A stretch of 64,000 nucleotides of DNA from Streptomyces ficellus (GCF_009739905.1 NZ_CP034279.1:4030001-4094000), one strand, 5' to 3'; shown: positions 1 through 10,471, counted from the stretch's first letter. The notes: a model not told the origin generated them from the sequence alone. Made by a program: numbers and translations.

Positions 1-490
1 CGACGGCGCTGCGGACCACGCCGTACGCCTTGGACGCGACGAGCACGCCGAGCGCCGCCGGATACAGCTCCAGGTCGCCGGTGGCGACCGCGCCCGACAG
101 GGCGACGGCCAGCAGCACCCGGGTGAGCATCGCGCCCGCCATCGCCGCCCGCCGGCCGTGCGGCAGCCGGTCCAGCAACGGCCCGATGACGGGGGCGAGC
201 AGCGTGAACGGCGCCATGGTGATCGCCAGGTACAGCGCCACCCGGCCCCGGGCCTCGTCGGTCGGTACGGAGAAGAAGACGGTGGAGGCGAGCGCGACGG
301 TGACCATCACGTCACCGGCGCCGTTCACCGCGTGCAGCTCGATCAGCTTCCCGAGACCCGACTCACCCGCACCGTGCGCGTGGGTCGCTTTCCGGATACC
401 GCGCGCCGTGCCCGTGAACGGCAGGTGCAGGGCACGGCCCACCCGCCGGCCCGCCCTGCTGAGCGGCCCGGCGCCGTCGGACGACCTCAC
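1..490 (-). CDS. MFS transporter, N-terminal part (runs off the window)
   Basis: The minus strand reads from a GTG at 490 through the window edge without a stop, so about 163 residues of the N-terminus are visible. After a basic N-terminal stretch, hydrophobic helices follow (around MVTVALASTVFFSV and YLAITMAPFTLLAPVIG), then the loop PLLDRLPHGRR, which matches the MFS signature loop between helices 2 and 3, and a further helix. This is an integral membrane transporter; the substrate cannot be told. A GAGG eight bases upstream supports the start at 490; an in-frame GTG at 499 is the alternative. The gene is transcribed away from the DUF3027 gene. Confidence 0.75.
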   Translation of the reverse strand, partial: MRSSDGAGPLSRAGRRVGRALHLPFTGTARGIRKATHAHGAGESGLGKLIELHAVNGAGDVMVTVALASTVFFSVPTDEARGRVALYLAITMAPFTLLAPVIGPLLDRLPHGRRAAMAGAMLTRVLLAVALSGAVATGDLELYPAALGVLVASKAYGVVRSAV

Positions 491-545
491 GGCTGCCACC
501 TCGTCATAGTGCCCCGGCAGTCCCTTTGGCGAACCGTGATGAGGG

Positions 546-641
546 CTACTTGGGGCGGGCAGGTGGGCGGGGGGCTGCGGAGGGGGTAGCGTGCGTAGCG
601 CGCCACCGGCGGAAGTTCTTGGCCGCGCGCCTCTTCGGCAT
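546..641 (-). CDS. possible 31-residue highly basic ORF
   Basis: A short reading frame starts ATG (MPKRRAAKNFRRWRATHATP...) and ends in a Pro-rich tail. Eleven of the first 20 residues are Lys, Arg or His. It sits in the 295-bp gap between the divergent MFS and DUF3027 genes, in the same direction as the MFS gene. The only ribosome-binding hint is GCGGG next to the start. I do not recognise a family. Nucleic-acid or ribosome binding would be a guess from charge alone, and it may be chance in GC-rich sequence. Confidence 0.25.
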   Translation of the reverse strand: MPKRRAAKNFRRWRATHATPSAAPRPPARPK

Positions 642-785
642 CCCGCAGAATGGATGACGATAGGTGTGCCCGAGACACGTCGGGCGCGGACGTCGATGCG
701 GCCCTCTGGTCCGCTCCGCCCGCCGCCCGTACATCGCGAATCGGCCGGCGCACCTGTGAGACGGCGTAGGAGATGAGCGAGACCT

Positions 786-1709
786 GTGAGTGCTGCGACG
801 ACGCGAAGCCGTACCCCGCGTACCCCCGCCCCCGACCGCCTGTGCGCCGAGGCGGTGGACCTTGCCCGGGAGGCGGCCGCGGAGGTGGCCGCGCCGGGGG
901 TGATCGGCGAACACGCGGGCGTCGTCGCCGAGGGCGACCGGGTCGTCACGCACTTCTTCGAATGCCGTGAACCCGGCTACCGCGGGTGGCGCTGGGCCGT
1001 GACGGTGGCCCGCGCGTCCCGCGCGAAGGTCGTCACCCTCGGCGAGACGGTCCTGCTGCCCGGGCCGGACGCGCTCCTCGCGCCCGAGTGGGTGCCGTGG
1101 AGCGAACGGCTGCGGCCCGGTGACATGGGGCCGGGCGACCTGCTGCCCACCGAGCAGGACGACCTGCGCCTGGAGCCCGGGTACACCGGTGAGGACGTTC
1201 CGCCGCCGAACTCCCCCGTCTCGGAGGAGATGGCCGAGCTCGTCGACGCCGAGGACGCCGACCTCGTCTCGCGCACGCCCTCGCGGGGCTCCATCGCGGC
1301 CGTCGCCGAGGAACTCGGGCTGCGGCGGGCGCGGGTGCTGTCGCGGTACGGGCTGCACGTCGCGGCCGACCGGTGGGAGGACAACTTCGGCGCGAAGACC
1401 CCGATGGCGCAGGCCGCCCCGGCGCCGTGCGTGTCGTGCGGGTTCCTTATGCCGCTGGGCGGGTCGCTGAAGCAGGCGTTCGGCGTGTGCGCCAACGAGT
1501 TCTCGCCCGCGGACGGGCGCGTGGTGTCCCTCACGTACGGCTGCGGCGGTCACTCCGAGGCGGCCGTCATGCCGAAGCCGCCGCGCCCCGCGCCGCCCGT
1601 GCTCGACTCGATGGGCGCCGACGAGTTCCCGCTGCGGCCCGCGCGCGACAGCGGCTCGGTGCCGCCGGTGTCCCCGGACGCGGCGTCCGAGGACCTGGGC
1701 CACAGCTAG
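786..1709 (+). CDS. DUF3027 domain-containing protein
   Basis: The 307-residue soluble protein matches the actinobacterial DUF3027 family by its overall sequence. Recognisable stretches are an N-terminal CAEAVDLAREAA helix, the WRWAVTVARA and LLPGPDALLAPEWVPWSERL motifs, and a C-terminal region with Cys pairs (PCVSCGF, FGVCANEFSPADGRVVS, YGCGGHSEA) that could bind a metal. The biochemical role is not known to me. The GTG start at 786 is chosen because the family's N-terminal MSAATTRSRTP-like start follows it; an out-of-frame ATG at 773 has the better GGAG. Its stop codon lies inside a terminator stem. A cold-shock gene, which I recall often sits beside DUF3027 genes, is not visible here. Confidence 0.8.
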   Translation: MSAATTRSRTPRTPAPDRLCAEAVDLAREAAAEVAAPGVIGEHAGVVAEGDRVVTHFFECREPGYRGWRWAVTVARASRAKVVTLGETVLLPGPDALLAPEWVPWSERLRPGDMGPGDLLPTEQDDLRLEPGYTGEDVPPPNSPVSEEMAELVDAEDADLVSRTPSRGSIAAVAEELGLRRARVLSRYGLHVAADRWEDNFGAKTPMAQAAPAPCVSCGFLMPLGGSLKQAFGVCANEFSPADGRVVSLTYGCGGHSEAAVMPKPPRPAPPVLDSMGADEFPLRPARDSGSVPPVSPDAASEDLGHS

Positions 1710-1726
1710 GGCGTGTTTCGCCCTAG
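1706..1726 (+). terminator. hairpin overlapping the DUF3027 stop codon
   Basis: CTAGGGCG, a 5-nt loop (TGTTT), then CGCCCTAG form a perfect 8-bp stem. The TAG stop codon of the DUF3027 gene is part of the left arm. There is no U-tract, as is common for actinobacterial terminators. Confidence 0.6.
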
Positions 1727-1821
1727 CCCTCCCCCCGGGCGGGCGCGCCTTCCGGCGGGTTCGGCCGCCGGTTGCCGTGGGCTCCGCGCCCCGGGCGTCG
1801 GTTGCCGTCGGGGTCCGCTCC

Positions 1822-1884
1822 GTGGGGGGTGTCCCGGGCTCTCCTTCGCAAGCTCAGTCGTCTTACGCCCGGAACACCCCCCAC
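1822..1884. repeat. 18-bp inverted repeat in a gene-free gap
   Basis: GTGGGGGGTGTCCCGGGC (1822-1839) and GCCCGGAACACCCCCCAC (1867-1884) are inverted copies with one mismatch, separated by 27 nt. They sit in the 353-bp gap before the sacsin-like ATPase gene; the rest of that gap is very GC-rich with short direct repeats (GGTTGCCGT twice near 1769-1808) and no convincing ORF. It could be a second terminator, a REP-like dispersed element, or a 5' regulatory structure. Confidence 0.6.
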
Positions 1885-2062
1885 TGCGCGTCCCCCTTCC
1901 GCGGGCGGGCCCGGGCACCCGCCCCCGCCCACCGGCGGGAGCCGGACGGCGCGAGCCGGACGGTGCCCGGCCGCGGGGCGGAGGTGCCGGGGCCGGGGGT
2001 GGGCCGCAGGCGGTACCTTCGGGCTCCGGAACGAGGCGCAGGGCGAGAGAGCGGAGCACGAC

Positions 2063-5000
2063 GTGAGCGTGAGGGCGACGGCGACCGATGGGGCCGACCC
2101 GTTCGGGACCGCGCGGCTGCGGCGCGGGGTGCTCGACGCGTGGGGCGCCGGGCCCGCGCGGTTCCGGGAGGACGCCAACGCCGAGGAGGACCTCGCGCTC
2201 GGCGGGTACCGCGACCGGCTGGTGGTGGAGCTGGCGCAGAACGCCGCCGACGCCGCCGCCCGCGCGGGCGTCCCCGGACGGCTGCGGCTCACCCTGCACC
2301 CCGCCGACGCGGGCGGCCCCGCCGTGCTCGCCGCCGCCAACACGGGCGCGCCGCTGGACGCGACGGGTGTCGAGTCGCTGAGCACCCTGCGCGCGTCCGC
2401 CAAGCGGGAGGGCCACGAGGGCGCGGTCGGCCGGTTCGGCGTCGGGTTCGCCGCGGTGCTGGCGGTGAGCGACGAGCCGGCGGTCGTGGGCCGGCACGGC
2501 GGCGTGCGGTGGTCGCTGCGCGAGGCCCGCGAGATGGCGGCCGGCGCCGCGCAGGGCAGCCCCGGACTGGGCGACGAACTGCGGCGCAGGGACGGGCACG
2601 TACCGCTGCTGCGGCTGCCGCTGCCCGCCGAGGGCACCGCGCCGGAGGGCTACGACACGGTGGTGATCCTGCCGCTGCGGGACGCCGCCGCGGTGGACCT
2701 CGTGGAGCGGCTGCTCGCCGGGATCGACGACGCGCTGCTGCTGACGCTGCCGGGGCTGACCGAGGTCGTCGTGGAGGGCCCGAAGGGGACGCGCACGCTC
2801 ACCCGCCACGAGCGGGACGGGTACGTCCACGTCGACGACACGGACGGGGTCACCCGTCGGTGGCGGACGGTCAGCCATCAGGGCGCCATCGACGCGGACC
2901 TGCTGAAGGACCGGCCGGTCGAGGAGCGGCTGCGGCCGCACTGGGCGGTGACGTGGGCGGTGCCGGTAGACGGCGAGGGCGCCCCGGAGCGGCCCCGTAC
3001 CGCGCCCGTGGTGCACGCCCCGACGCCCACCGACGAGCCGCTCGGTGTCCCCGCGCTGCTCATCGCGACGTTCCCGCTGGACACCACCCGCCGTCACCCG
3101 GCGCCCGGACCGCTCACCGACTTCCTGGTGCGGCGCGCCGCCGAGGCGTACGCCGAACTGCTCGCCGAGTGGCGGCCCGTGACGAGCGGGACGATCGACC
3201 TGGTGCCGGGGCCGCTCGGCAAGGGCGTCCTCGACGGGGCGGTCCGGGCCGCGGTGCTGGAGCTGCTGCCGCGGGTGGCGTTCCTGGCCCCGGCCGTGGC
3301 GACCGAGGAGCTGACCGCGCTGCGCCCCTTCGAGGCGGAGGTCGTGGAGGGGGCGGGCGCCGACACCGTACGGGTCCTCGCGGAGGTCCTGCCGACACTG
3401 CTGCCGGCCGGCCTGGAGCGCCGTACCGAGCTGCGCGCCCTGGGCGTGGCCCGGCTGTCGCTCGGTGACGCGATCGACCGGCTGGCGGGCACCGAGCGCA
3501 CCCCCGGCTGGTGGCACCGGCTGTACGAGTCGCTCGCGGGCGTCGACCCCGACCGGCTGACGGGCCTGCCCGTGCCGCTGGCCGGCGGCCGTACCGCGAC
3601 CGGTCCGCGGCACGTGCTGCTGCCGCTGCCGGACACGCCCGCCGATCTGGCCAGGCTGGGCCTGAAGGTCGCCCACCCGGACGCCGCGCACCCGCTCCTG
3701 GAGAAGCTGGGCGCCCTGCCCGCCACGCCGCGCGCGGTGCTGACCACGCCTCAGGTGCGGGCGGCCGTCGCCGGGTCGCTGGACGCGGGGGAGGTGTGGG
3801 ACGAGGACGCGCCGGACGCCGACGAGCTGGCGGAGACCGTGCTGGCGCTGGTGCGGGACGCCGGGCTCGAGCCGGGCGACGAGCCGTGGCTGGGTGCGCT
3901 GGCGCTGCCCGACGAGGACGGCGAGCTCGCCCCGGCGGGTGAACTGGTGCTGCCCGGCAGCCCGTTCGCCTCCGTGATGAGCGAGGACGCCCTGGCGCTG
4001 GTGGACGCGGAGCTGGCCGAGCGGTGGGGCGAGCAGCCGCTCGCCGCGTGCGGGGTGCTGGCGGACTTCGCGCTCGTACGGGCCACGGACGTGGTGCTGG
4101 ACCCGGACGAACTGGAGCCGCGCGACGGGGACTTTGCCGAGCCGGACGACGCCGGTCTGCTGGACGCCGTCGACGTGTGGTGCGAGGACGTGCTGGACCG
4201 GCTGCCGGACACCCCGGTGCCGCCGGTGGCGACCGAGATCGTCGCCGTACGGGACCTGGACCTCGTCGACGACGACGCCTGGCCCGAGGCGCTGGCGCTG
4301 CTCGCCCGCCCGCCGCTGCGGGACGCGCTGACCCAGCCGGTGCGGGTGCTGCTGCCGGACGGGACGACGGAGACGGTCCGTTCGTACACCGCCTGGTGGC
4401 TGCGCGACCATCCGGTGCTGGACGGCCGGCGGCCCGCCGGGCTGCGTGCCGCGGGCGTCGACCCGCTGCTGGAGGGGCTGTACGACGCGGTCGACATCGC
4501 GACCGGCTTCCGCGACCCGCAGGTGCTGCGCGCCCTCGGCGTGCGGACCACCGTCGCCGCCCTGCTGGACGAGCCGGGTGGTGCGGCCGAGCTGCTGGCG
4601 CGGCTCGCCGACCCGGAGCGGGAGGTGGGCCCCGCGCAGCTGCACGGGCTGTACACGGCGCTCGCGGACCTGGACCCCGAGCAGGTCACCCTCCCCGACG
4701 AGCTGCGCGCGGTCGTCGACGGCGAGGTGCGGGTGGTGGACGCGGCCGACGCGCTGATCGCCGACGCGCCGGACCTGCTGCCGCTCGCGGGGGGCCGCGC
4801 CCTGCTGCCGGTGGCCCCGGCACGGGCGGCGGACCTGGCGGAGCTGTTCCAGGTGCGGCGGCTGAGCGAGGAGATCGAGGCGGACGTCGAGGCGGCGGGC
4901 GAGGAGCACGAGGTGCCGGACGCGGTGCACGCCCTGCTCGGCGCCGGTACGCCCGCGGTGTACGTCGAGCACGAGGAGCTGCGCGCGGGCGGCGTCGAAC

Positions 5001-5170
5001 TGGACTGGCGCCGCACCCCGGACGGCACGGTGCACGCCGCCACCCTGGAGGGCGTCGCGGCGGGCCTGGCCTGGGCGGCGGGCCAGTGGCCGCGCCGCTT
5101 CGAGGTGGCGGCGCTGCTGGAGGACCCGTCCCGGACGGCGGAGCTGGCCCGCGACCGCTGGTTCGACTGA
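2063..5170 (+). CDS. large sacsin N-terminal-like (HSP90-type) ATPase protein
   Basis: The protein has 1035 residues. The first 150 carry a GHKL/HSP90 ATPase fold of the sacsin kind: VVELAQNAADAA contains the N-box Asn for Mg-ATP, LAAANTGAPLD is the DxGxG-equivalent region, and GRFGVGFAAVLAVSDEP is the G2 ATP lid. After about residue 350 the sequence is long, acidic and Leu/Asp/Pro-rich, with no domain I can name and no membrane segment. GTG at 2063 is preceded by GGAG at a good distance. It stands alone between terminators, next to DUF3027. The nucleotide-binding domain suggests a chaperone-like or defence-like ATPase, but the function is unknown. Confidence 0.8.
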   Translation: MSVRATATDGADPFGTARLRRGVLDAWGAGPARFREDANAEEDLALGGYRDRLVVELAQNAADAAARAGVPGRLRLTLHPADAGGPAVLAAANTGAPLDATGVESLSTLRASAKREGHEGAVGRFGVGFAAVLAVSDEPAVVGRHGGVRWSLREAREMAAGAAQGSPGLGDELRRRDGHVPLLRLPLPAEGTAPEGYDTVVILPLRDAAAVDLVERLLAGIDDALLLTLPGLTEVVVEGPKGTRTLTRHERDGYVHVDDTDGVTRRWRTVSHQGAIDADLLKDRPVEERLRPHWAVTWAVPVDGEGAPERPRTAPVVHAPTPTDEPLGVPALLIATFPLDTTRRHPAPGPLTDFLVRRAAEAYAELLAEWRPVTSGTIDLVPGPLGKGVLDGAVRAAVLELLPRVAFLAPAVATEELTALRPFEAEVVEGAGADTVRVLAEVLPTLLPAGLERRTELRALGVARLSLGDAIDRLAGTERTPGWWHRLYESLAGVDPDRLTGLPVPLAGGRTATGPRHVLLPLPDTPADLARLGLKVAHPDAAHPLLEKLGALPATPRAVLTTPQVRAAVAGSLDAGEVWDEDAPDADELAETVLALVRDAGLEPGDEPWLGALALPDEDGELAPAGELVLPGSPFASVMSEDALALVDAELAERWGEQPLAACGVLADFALVRATDVVLDPDELEPRDGDFAEPDDAGLLDAVDVWCEDVLDRLPDTPVPPVATEIVAVRDLDLVDDDAWPEALALLARPPLRDALTQPVRVLLPDGTTETVRSYTAWWLRDHPVLDGRRPAGLRAAGVDPLLEGLYDAVDIATGFRDPQVLRALGVRTTVAALLDEPGGAAELLARLADPEREVGPAQLHGLYTALADLDPEQVTLPDELRAVVDGEVRVVDAADALIADAPDLLPLAGGRALLPVAPARAADLAELFQVRRLSEEIEADVEAAGEEHEVPDAVHALLGAGTPAVYVEHEELRAGGVELDWRRTPDGTVHAATLEGVAAGLAWAAGQWPRRFEVAALLEDPSRTAELARDRWFD

Positions 5171-5232
5171 CGCGGGTCCCGGACGGCCGGGTCCCGGGCC
5201 GCCAAAACCCCCGTCAGCCGGGGTCCGACGCC

Positions 5233-5262
5233 GCCGGGACCCCCGTCAGCCGGGGTCCCGGC
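5233..5262. terminator. bidirectional terminator between convergent genes
   Basis: GCCGGGACCCC (5233-5243) and GGGGTCCCGGC (5252-5262) make a perfect 11-bp stem with an 8-nt loop. It lies between the ends of the sacsin-like ATPase gene and the P-type ATPase gene. A partial copy (CCCCCGTCAGCCGGGGTCC) precedes it at about 5208. Confidence 0.7.
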
Positions 5263-5277
5263 CGGCCGGGGCGCGGC

Positions 5278-7740
<2,463 letters not shown>

Positions 7741-7797
7741 GTGTCCGACGGTACGGCCGTCCCCGCCCCCGCACACGGTGAGTGGCGTGAAGTTCCG

Positions 7798-7863
7798 CCC
7801 GTGGTACGACGGGAACGGTCCCGTGGTACGACGGGAACGGTCCCGTGGTACGACGGGAACGGT
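7798..7863. repeat. three perfect 22-bp tandem repeats upstream of the P-type ATPase
   Basis: Units start at 7798, 7820 and 7842. Each reads CCCGTGGTACGACGGG followed by AACGGT; a fourth decayed copy follows. CCCGT and ACGGG inside each unit pair, and GGTAC is a small palindrome, so each unit is a dyad. The 22-bp period is about two helical turns. The array lies 58-123 bp upstream of the ATPase start and just downstream of the DUF2530 stop, so it may be an operator array or a processing or termination structure. Confidence 0.8.
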
Positions 7864-7891
7864 CGCGTGGTCGTACGTGCCGGGGTGGTGC

Positions 7892-8161
7892 TTACGCGGG
7901 GTCGGGGTGGTGCTGCTCGGCGGCCGCCCTCTTGAGCGCCGCGTCGCGCTTGCGGACGTACCAGATGCCGATGAGTCCGAGCCCGGCTCCGGCGAGGCAG
8001 GTCCACACCCACCACGTGAGGTCGCGGTCGGCGAACCAGCCGTAGAAGGGGACCTGCACCAGGAAGAGGACGAACCAGAGGATCGTGCCGCCGGTGATGG
8101 TGGCGACGACGGGCCCCTCCAGGGGCTCGGGTGCCTCGTGCTTGGGGGTCCACTTCGCCAT
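7892..8161 (-). CDS. DUF2530 small membrane protein
   Basis: The 89-residue protein begins MAKWTPKHEAPEPLEGPVVA and has two transmembrane segments (about 21-42 and 49-68), with a basic C-terminal tail (YVRKRDAALKRAA). That is the DUF2530 arrangement. It is a two-helix inner-membrane protein of unknown function. It is divergent from the purine permease and lies upstream of the P-type ATPase on the same strand, separated by the tandem repeats, so co-transcription is uncertain. Confidence 0.8.
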   Translation of the reverse strand: MAKWTPKHEAPEPLEGPVVATITGGTILWFVLFLVQVPFYGWFADRDLTWWVWTCLAGAGLGLIGIWYVRKRDAALKRAAAEQHHPDPA

Positions 8162-8283
8162 GTGCACAGTGTAGGCGGGGCTCACGGCGCGGCCCGGGGC
8201 CCGTGCGAGGCATGGCTCTACGCGCGGAGATACCGATCTTCGACTGATGCGTTCATACTGAAACGTCTTGTGTCTGACCGGTT

Positions 8284-8299
8284 TCATTCGTGTGAATGA
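8284..8299. promoter_or_regulatory. inverted repeat in the DUF2530/purine permease divergent promoter
   Basis: TCATTC, GTGT, GAATGA form a perfect dyad 65 bp upstream of the permease start. A wider dyad TGAAAC...GTTTCA overlaps it. The surrounding 100 bp is markedly more A+T-rich than the flanking genes, as expected for a regulated promoter. The cognate factor is unknown. Confidence 0.45.
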
Positions 8300-8363
8300 C
8301 CAAATGTGACCGGCCAGGGTCGCTTTCTTTTCGTTTCCCCGCCCCCGCACTCTGAGGTTTCGC

Positions 8364-9818
8364 ATGCCTTCCTCGGCCCCCGCGCCGGCGGACGCCGTCC
8401 AGCCGCCGTCCCCCCAGCCGTCGGCCAGCGGCCACCTGGACCGCTTCTTCAAGATCTCCGAGCGTGGCTCCACCGTCGCCCGCGAGGTGCGCGGCGGATT
8501 CGCCACCTTCTTCGCGATGGCCTACATCATCGTGCTGAACCCGATCATCCTCGGCAGCGCCAAGGACATGTACGGGCACCAGCTCGACGGGGGCCAGCTC
8601 GTCACCGCCACCGTGCTCACCGCCGCGTTCTCGACGCTGCTCATGGGCGTCATCGGCAACGTCCCGATCGCCCTGGCGGCCGGGCTCGGCGTCAACACGG
8701 TCGTCGCCCTCCAGCTCGCGCCCCGCATGTCGTGGCCGGACGCGATGGGCATGGTCGTGCTGGCCGGCTTCGTGGTGATGCTCCTGGTGGCCACCGGCCT
8801 GCGGGAGCGGGTGATGAACGCGGTGCCGCTCGGCCTGCGCAAGGGCATCGCGATCGGCATCGGCCTGTTCATCATGCTGATCGGCCTGGTCGACTCCGGC
8901 TTCGTCTCCCGCATCCCGGACGCCGCCCACACCACCGTCCCGCTCCAGCTCGGTGCCGACGGCCACCTGGGCGGCTGGCCGGTCCTGGTCTTCGTCCTGG
9001 GCACGCTGCTCACGCTGGCGCTGATCGTCCGCAAGGTGCCCGGCGCCATCCTGATCTCGATCGTCGTGATGACGATCGTCGCGATGGTGATCCACGCGGT
9101 CGCGGACGTCCCCTCCTGGGGCCTGACCACCCCGGAGTGGCCCGGCAACCCGGTCGCCTCGCCCGACTTCGGGCTCGTGGGCGAGGTCAGCCTGTTCGGC
9201 GGCTTCGGGAAGGTCGGCGTGCTGACCGGCTGCCTGTTCGTCTTCACGGTGCTGCTGTCCTGCTTCTTCGACGCGATGGGCACGATCCTCGGCGTCGGCG
9301 ACGAGGCCAAGCTGATGGACAAGGACGGCAACTTCCCCGGCATCAACAAGGTCCTCCTGGTGGACGGCCTCGCGGTCGCCTCCGGCGGCGCCACCTCCTC
9401 CTCGGCCACCACCTGCTTCGTGGAGTCCACGGCGGGCGTCGGCGAGGGCGCGCGCACGGGCCTGGCGTCCGTCGTCACGGGTGCGCTGTTCTCGGTCGCG
9501 CTCTTCCTCACCCCGATCGCCACGATGGTCCCCTCGCAGGCGGCCACCCCCGCCCTGCTGGCCGTCGGGTTCCTGATCCTGGCGGGCTCGGTGAAGGACA
9601 TCGACTGGTCCGACTTCACCATCGCGGTGCCGGCGTTTCTGGCGATGGTGATGATGCCGTTCACGTACTCGATCACCAATGGCATCGGCATCGGCTTCAT
9701 CGCCTTCAGTGTCCTGCGCCTGGCGGCGGGCCGCGGCCGCGAGGTCCCGGTCGCGATGTACGCGGTGTCCGCGGTCTTCGCCTTCTACTACGCGATGCCG
9801 GCGCTCGGCCTCACGTAA
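8364..9818 (+). CDS. NCS2 family (AzgA-type) purine permease
   Basis: The 484-residue polytopic membrane protein has the AzgA-type signatures: GFATFFAMAYIIVLNP in the first helix, AAGLGVNTVVA, the FFDAMGTILGVGDEA motif of helix 8, and GATSSSATTCFVESTAGVGEGARTG in the helix 10 region. AzgA-type NCS2 carriers are proton symporters for guanine, hypoxanthine or adenine; the exact substrate is an inference. GAGG seven bases before the ATG supports the start. A GC-rich terminator follows, so it is probably a single-gene unit. Confidence 0.9.
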   Translation: MPSSAPAPADAVQPPSPQPSASGHLDRFFKISERGSTVAREVRGGFATFFAMAYIIVLNPIILGSAKDMYGHQLDGGQLVTATVLTAAFSTLLMGVIGNVPIALAAGLGVNTVVALQLAPRMSWPDAMGMVVLAGFVVMLLVATGLRERVMNAVPLGLRKGIAIGIGLFIMLIGLVDSGFVSRIPDAAHTTVPLQLGADGHLGGWPVLVFVLGTLLTLALIVRKVPGAILISIVVMTIVAMVIHAVADVPSWGLTTPEWPGNPVASPDFGLVGEVSLFGGFGKVGVLTGCLFVFTVLLSCFFDAMGTILGVGDEAKLMDKDGNFPGINKVLLVDGLAVASGGATSSSATTCFVESTAGVGEGARTGLASVVTGALFSVALFLTPIATMVPSQAATPALLAVGFLILAGSVKDIDWSDFTIAVPAFLAMVMMPFTYSITNGIGIGFIAFSVLRLAAGRGREVPVAMYAVSAVFAFYYAMPALGLT

Positions 9819-9829
9819 CGGCGCCCGTG

Positions 9830-9862
9830 GGGCGGGCCCGGGGCGGCGTCCCGGGCCCGCCC
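9830..9862 (+). terminator. terminator of the purine permease gene
   Basis: GGGCGGGCCCGGG and CCCGGGCCCGCCC form a perfect 13-bp stem with a 7-nt loop, 11 bases after the permease stop codon. Confidence 0.75.
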
Positions 9863-9869
9863 GGAGGGC

Positions 9870-9904
9870 TCAGGCGGCCCGGGGGGATCAGGCGGCCCGG
9901 GGGA
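9870..9904. repeat. short direct repeat with stop codons at the end of the VOC remnant
   Basis: TCAGGCGGCCCGGGGGGA and a 17-bp near-copy follow each other, with the beginning of a third at 9905. Each starts with a minus-strand TGA, giving three successive stops after the VOC remnant. It is consistent with slippage in unselected DNA. Confidence 0.5.
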
Positions 9905-10179
9905 TCAGGCGGGTTCCCCGCCGTCTCCCTCCTCGCCGGTCCCCGGCACGGTGATCCCGATGGCCGCGAGGTTGCGCACCTCCTCGCCCGCCGGATCGAA
10001 GGGCTTCGCCGCGGTGAGGACGATCCGGGCGTTCTCGGGGGTGATCACCGTCACCTCACTTCGACGAGGGTCGCGAACGCGGGCATGCCGTAGATGCCGC
10101 GGAACGGCTCCGGCGGCACGGCATCCGGGCCGGGAGCGGGCACGGGGCTGACCTCGAACGCGTCGTAGCAGTCGCTCAT
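9905..10179 (-). pseudogene. VOC (glyoxalase-like) family gene with internal deletion and frameshift
   Basis: The first frame (ATG at 10179) reads MSDCYDAFEVSPVPAPGPDA, then VPPEPFRGIYGMPAFATLVE, and stops at 10051. A second frame ending at 9905 reads SEVTVITPENARIVLTAAKP, then FDPAGEEVRNLAAIGITVPG. From family knowledge these are the N-terminus (FRGIYGMPAF) and C-terminus (TPE..RIVLTAAKPFDP..REARNLADIGI) of one VOC dioxygenase-fold protein of about 160-180 residues. The middle 90-110 residues, including most metal ligands, are missing, and the halves are in different frames. I infer an old internal deletion. A tiny functional protein cannot be excluded, since the N-terminal frame has a normal GGGTGGGG before its ATG. 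Confidence 0.7.
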
Positions 10180-10282
10180 GCGCCCCACCCTCGGGCCTCA
10201 CGCGGCGTGAGGATCAAGTCCGGGGGCCGCCCGTCCGGGTCCGCCGGCCCGGGTCCGCCCGTCCGGGGCCCCCGCGCAGGGG

Positions 10283-10471
10283 TTACGCGCCGCGCGCGTC
10301 GTAGAAGCGCGTCGTCTCGTCGACCGACGCCTGGAAGCGTTCGTCGAAGTCGTTCCGTACCAGCGTCCGGACCACGTAGTCCTGGACGCTCATCCCGCTG
10401 CGGGCGGCATGCAGTCGCACCCTGTCGAGCAGTTCTCCGTCTATGCGCAGGCTGAGCACCGTCGATCCCAT
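10283..10471 (-). CDS. ribbon-helix-helix (CopG/Arc-like) protein, orphan antitoxin-like
   Basis: The 62-residue protein begins MGSTVLSLRIDGELLDRVRL: the strand STVLSLRID is the DNA-contacting ribbon, and two helices follow (GELLDRVRLHAARSG, SVQDYVVRTLVRNDF). The C-tail ERFQASVDETTRFYDARGA could wrap a toxin. Such proteins are usually antitoxins or autoregulators, but no toxin gene lies on either side; the next ORF is the broken VOC gene. I therefore call it an orphan RHH regulator. Confidence 0.75.
   Translation of the reverse strand: MGSTVLSLRIDGELLDRVRLHAARSGMSVQDYVVRTLVRNDFDERFQASVDETTRFYDARGA

Noticed and set aside
773..970. ATG frame starting MSETCECCDDAK with a better ribosome site than the DUF3027 start
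   Set aside because: It becomes Arg/Gly-rich with no family match, while the overlapping frame from 786 is a full DUF3027 protein. A frameshifted N-terminus is conceivable but unsupported.
1706..5035. Very long open frame on the strand opposite the sacsin-like gene
   Set aside because: Gln/Arg/His-rich translation with no domain; the plus-strand frame has the family motifs and the ribosome site. It is a high-GC shadow.
10283..10471. Toxin-antitoxin pair
   Set aside because: The RHH protein looks like an antitoxin, but no toxin-sized ORF with a plausible fold lies beside it; the neighbour is a VOC remnant.
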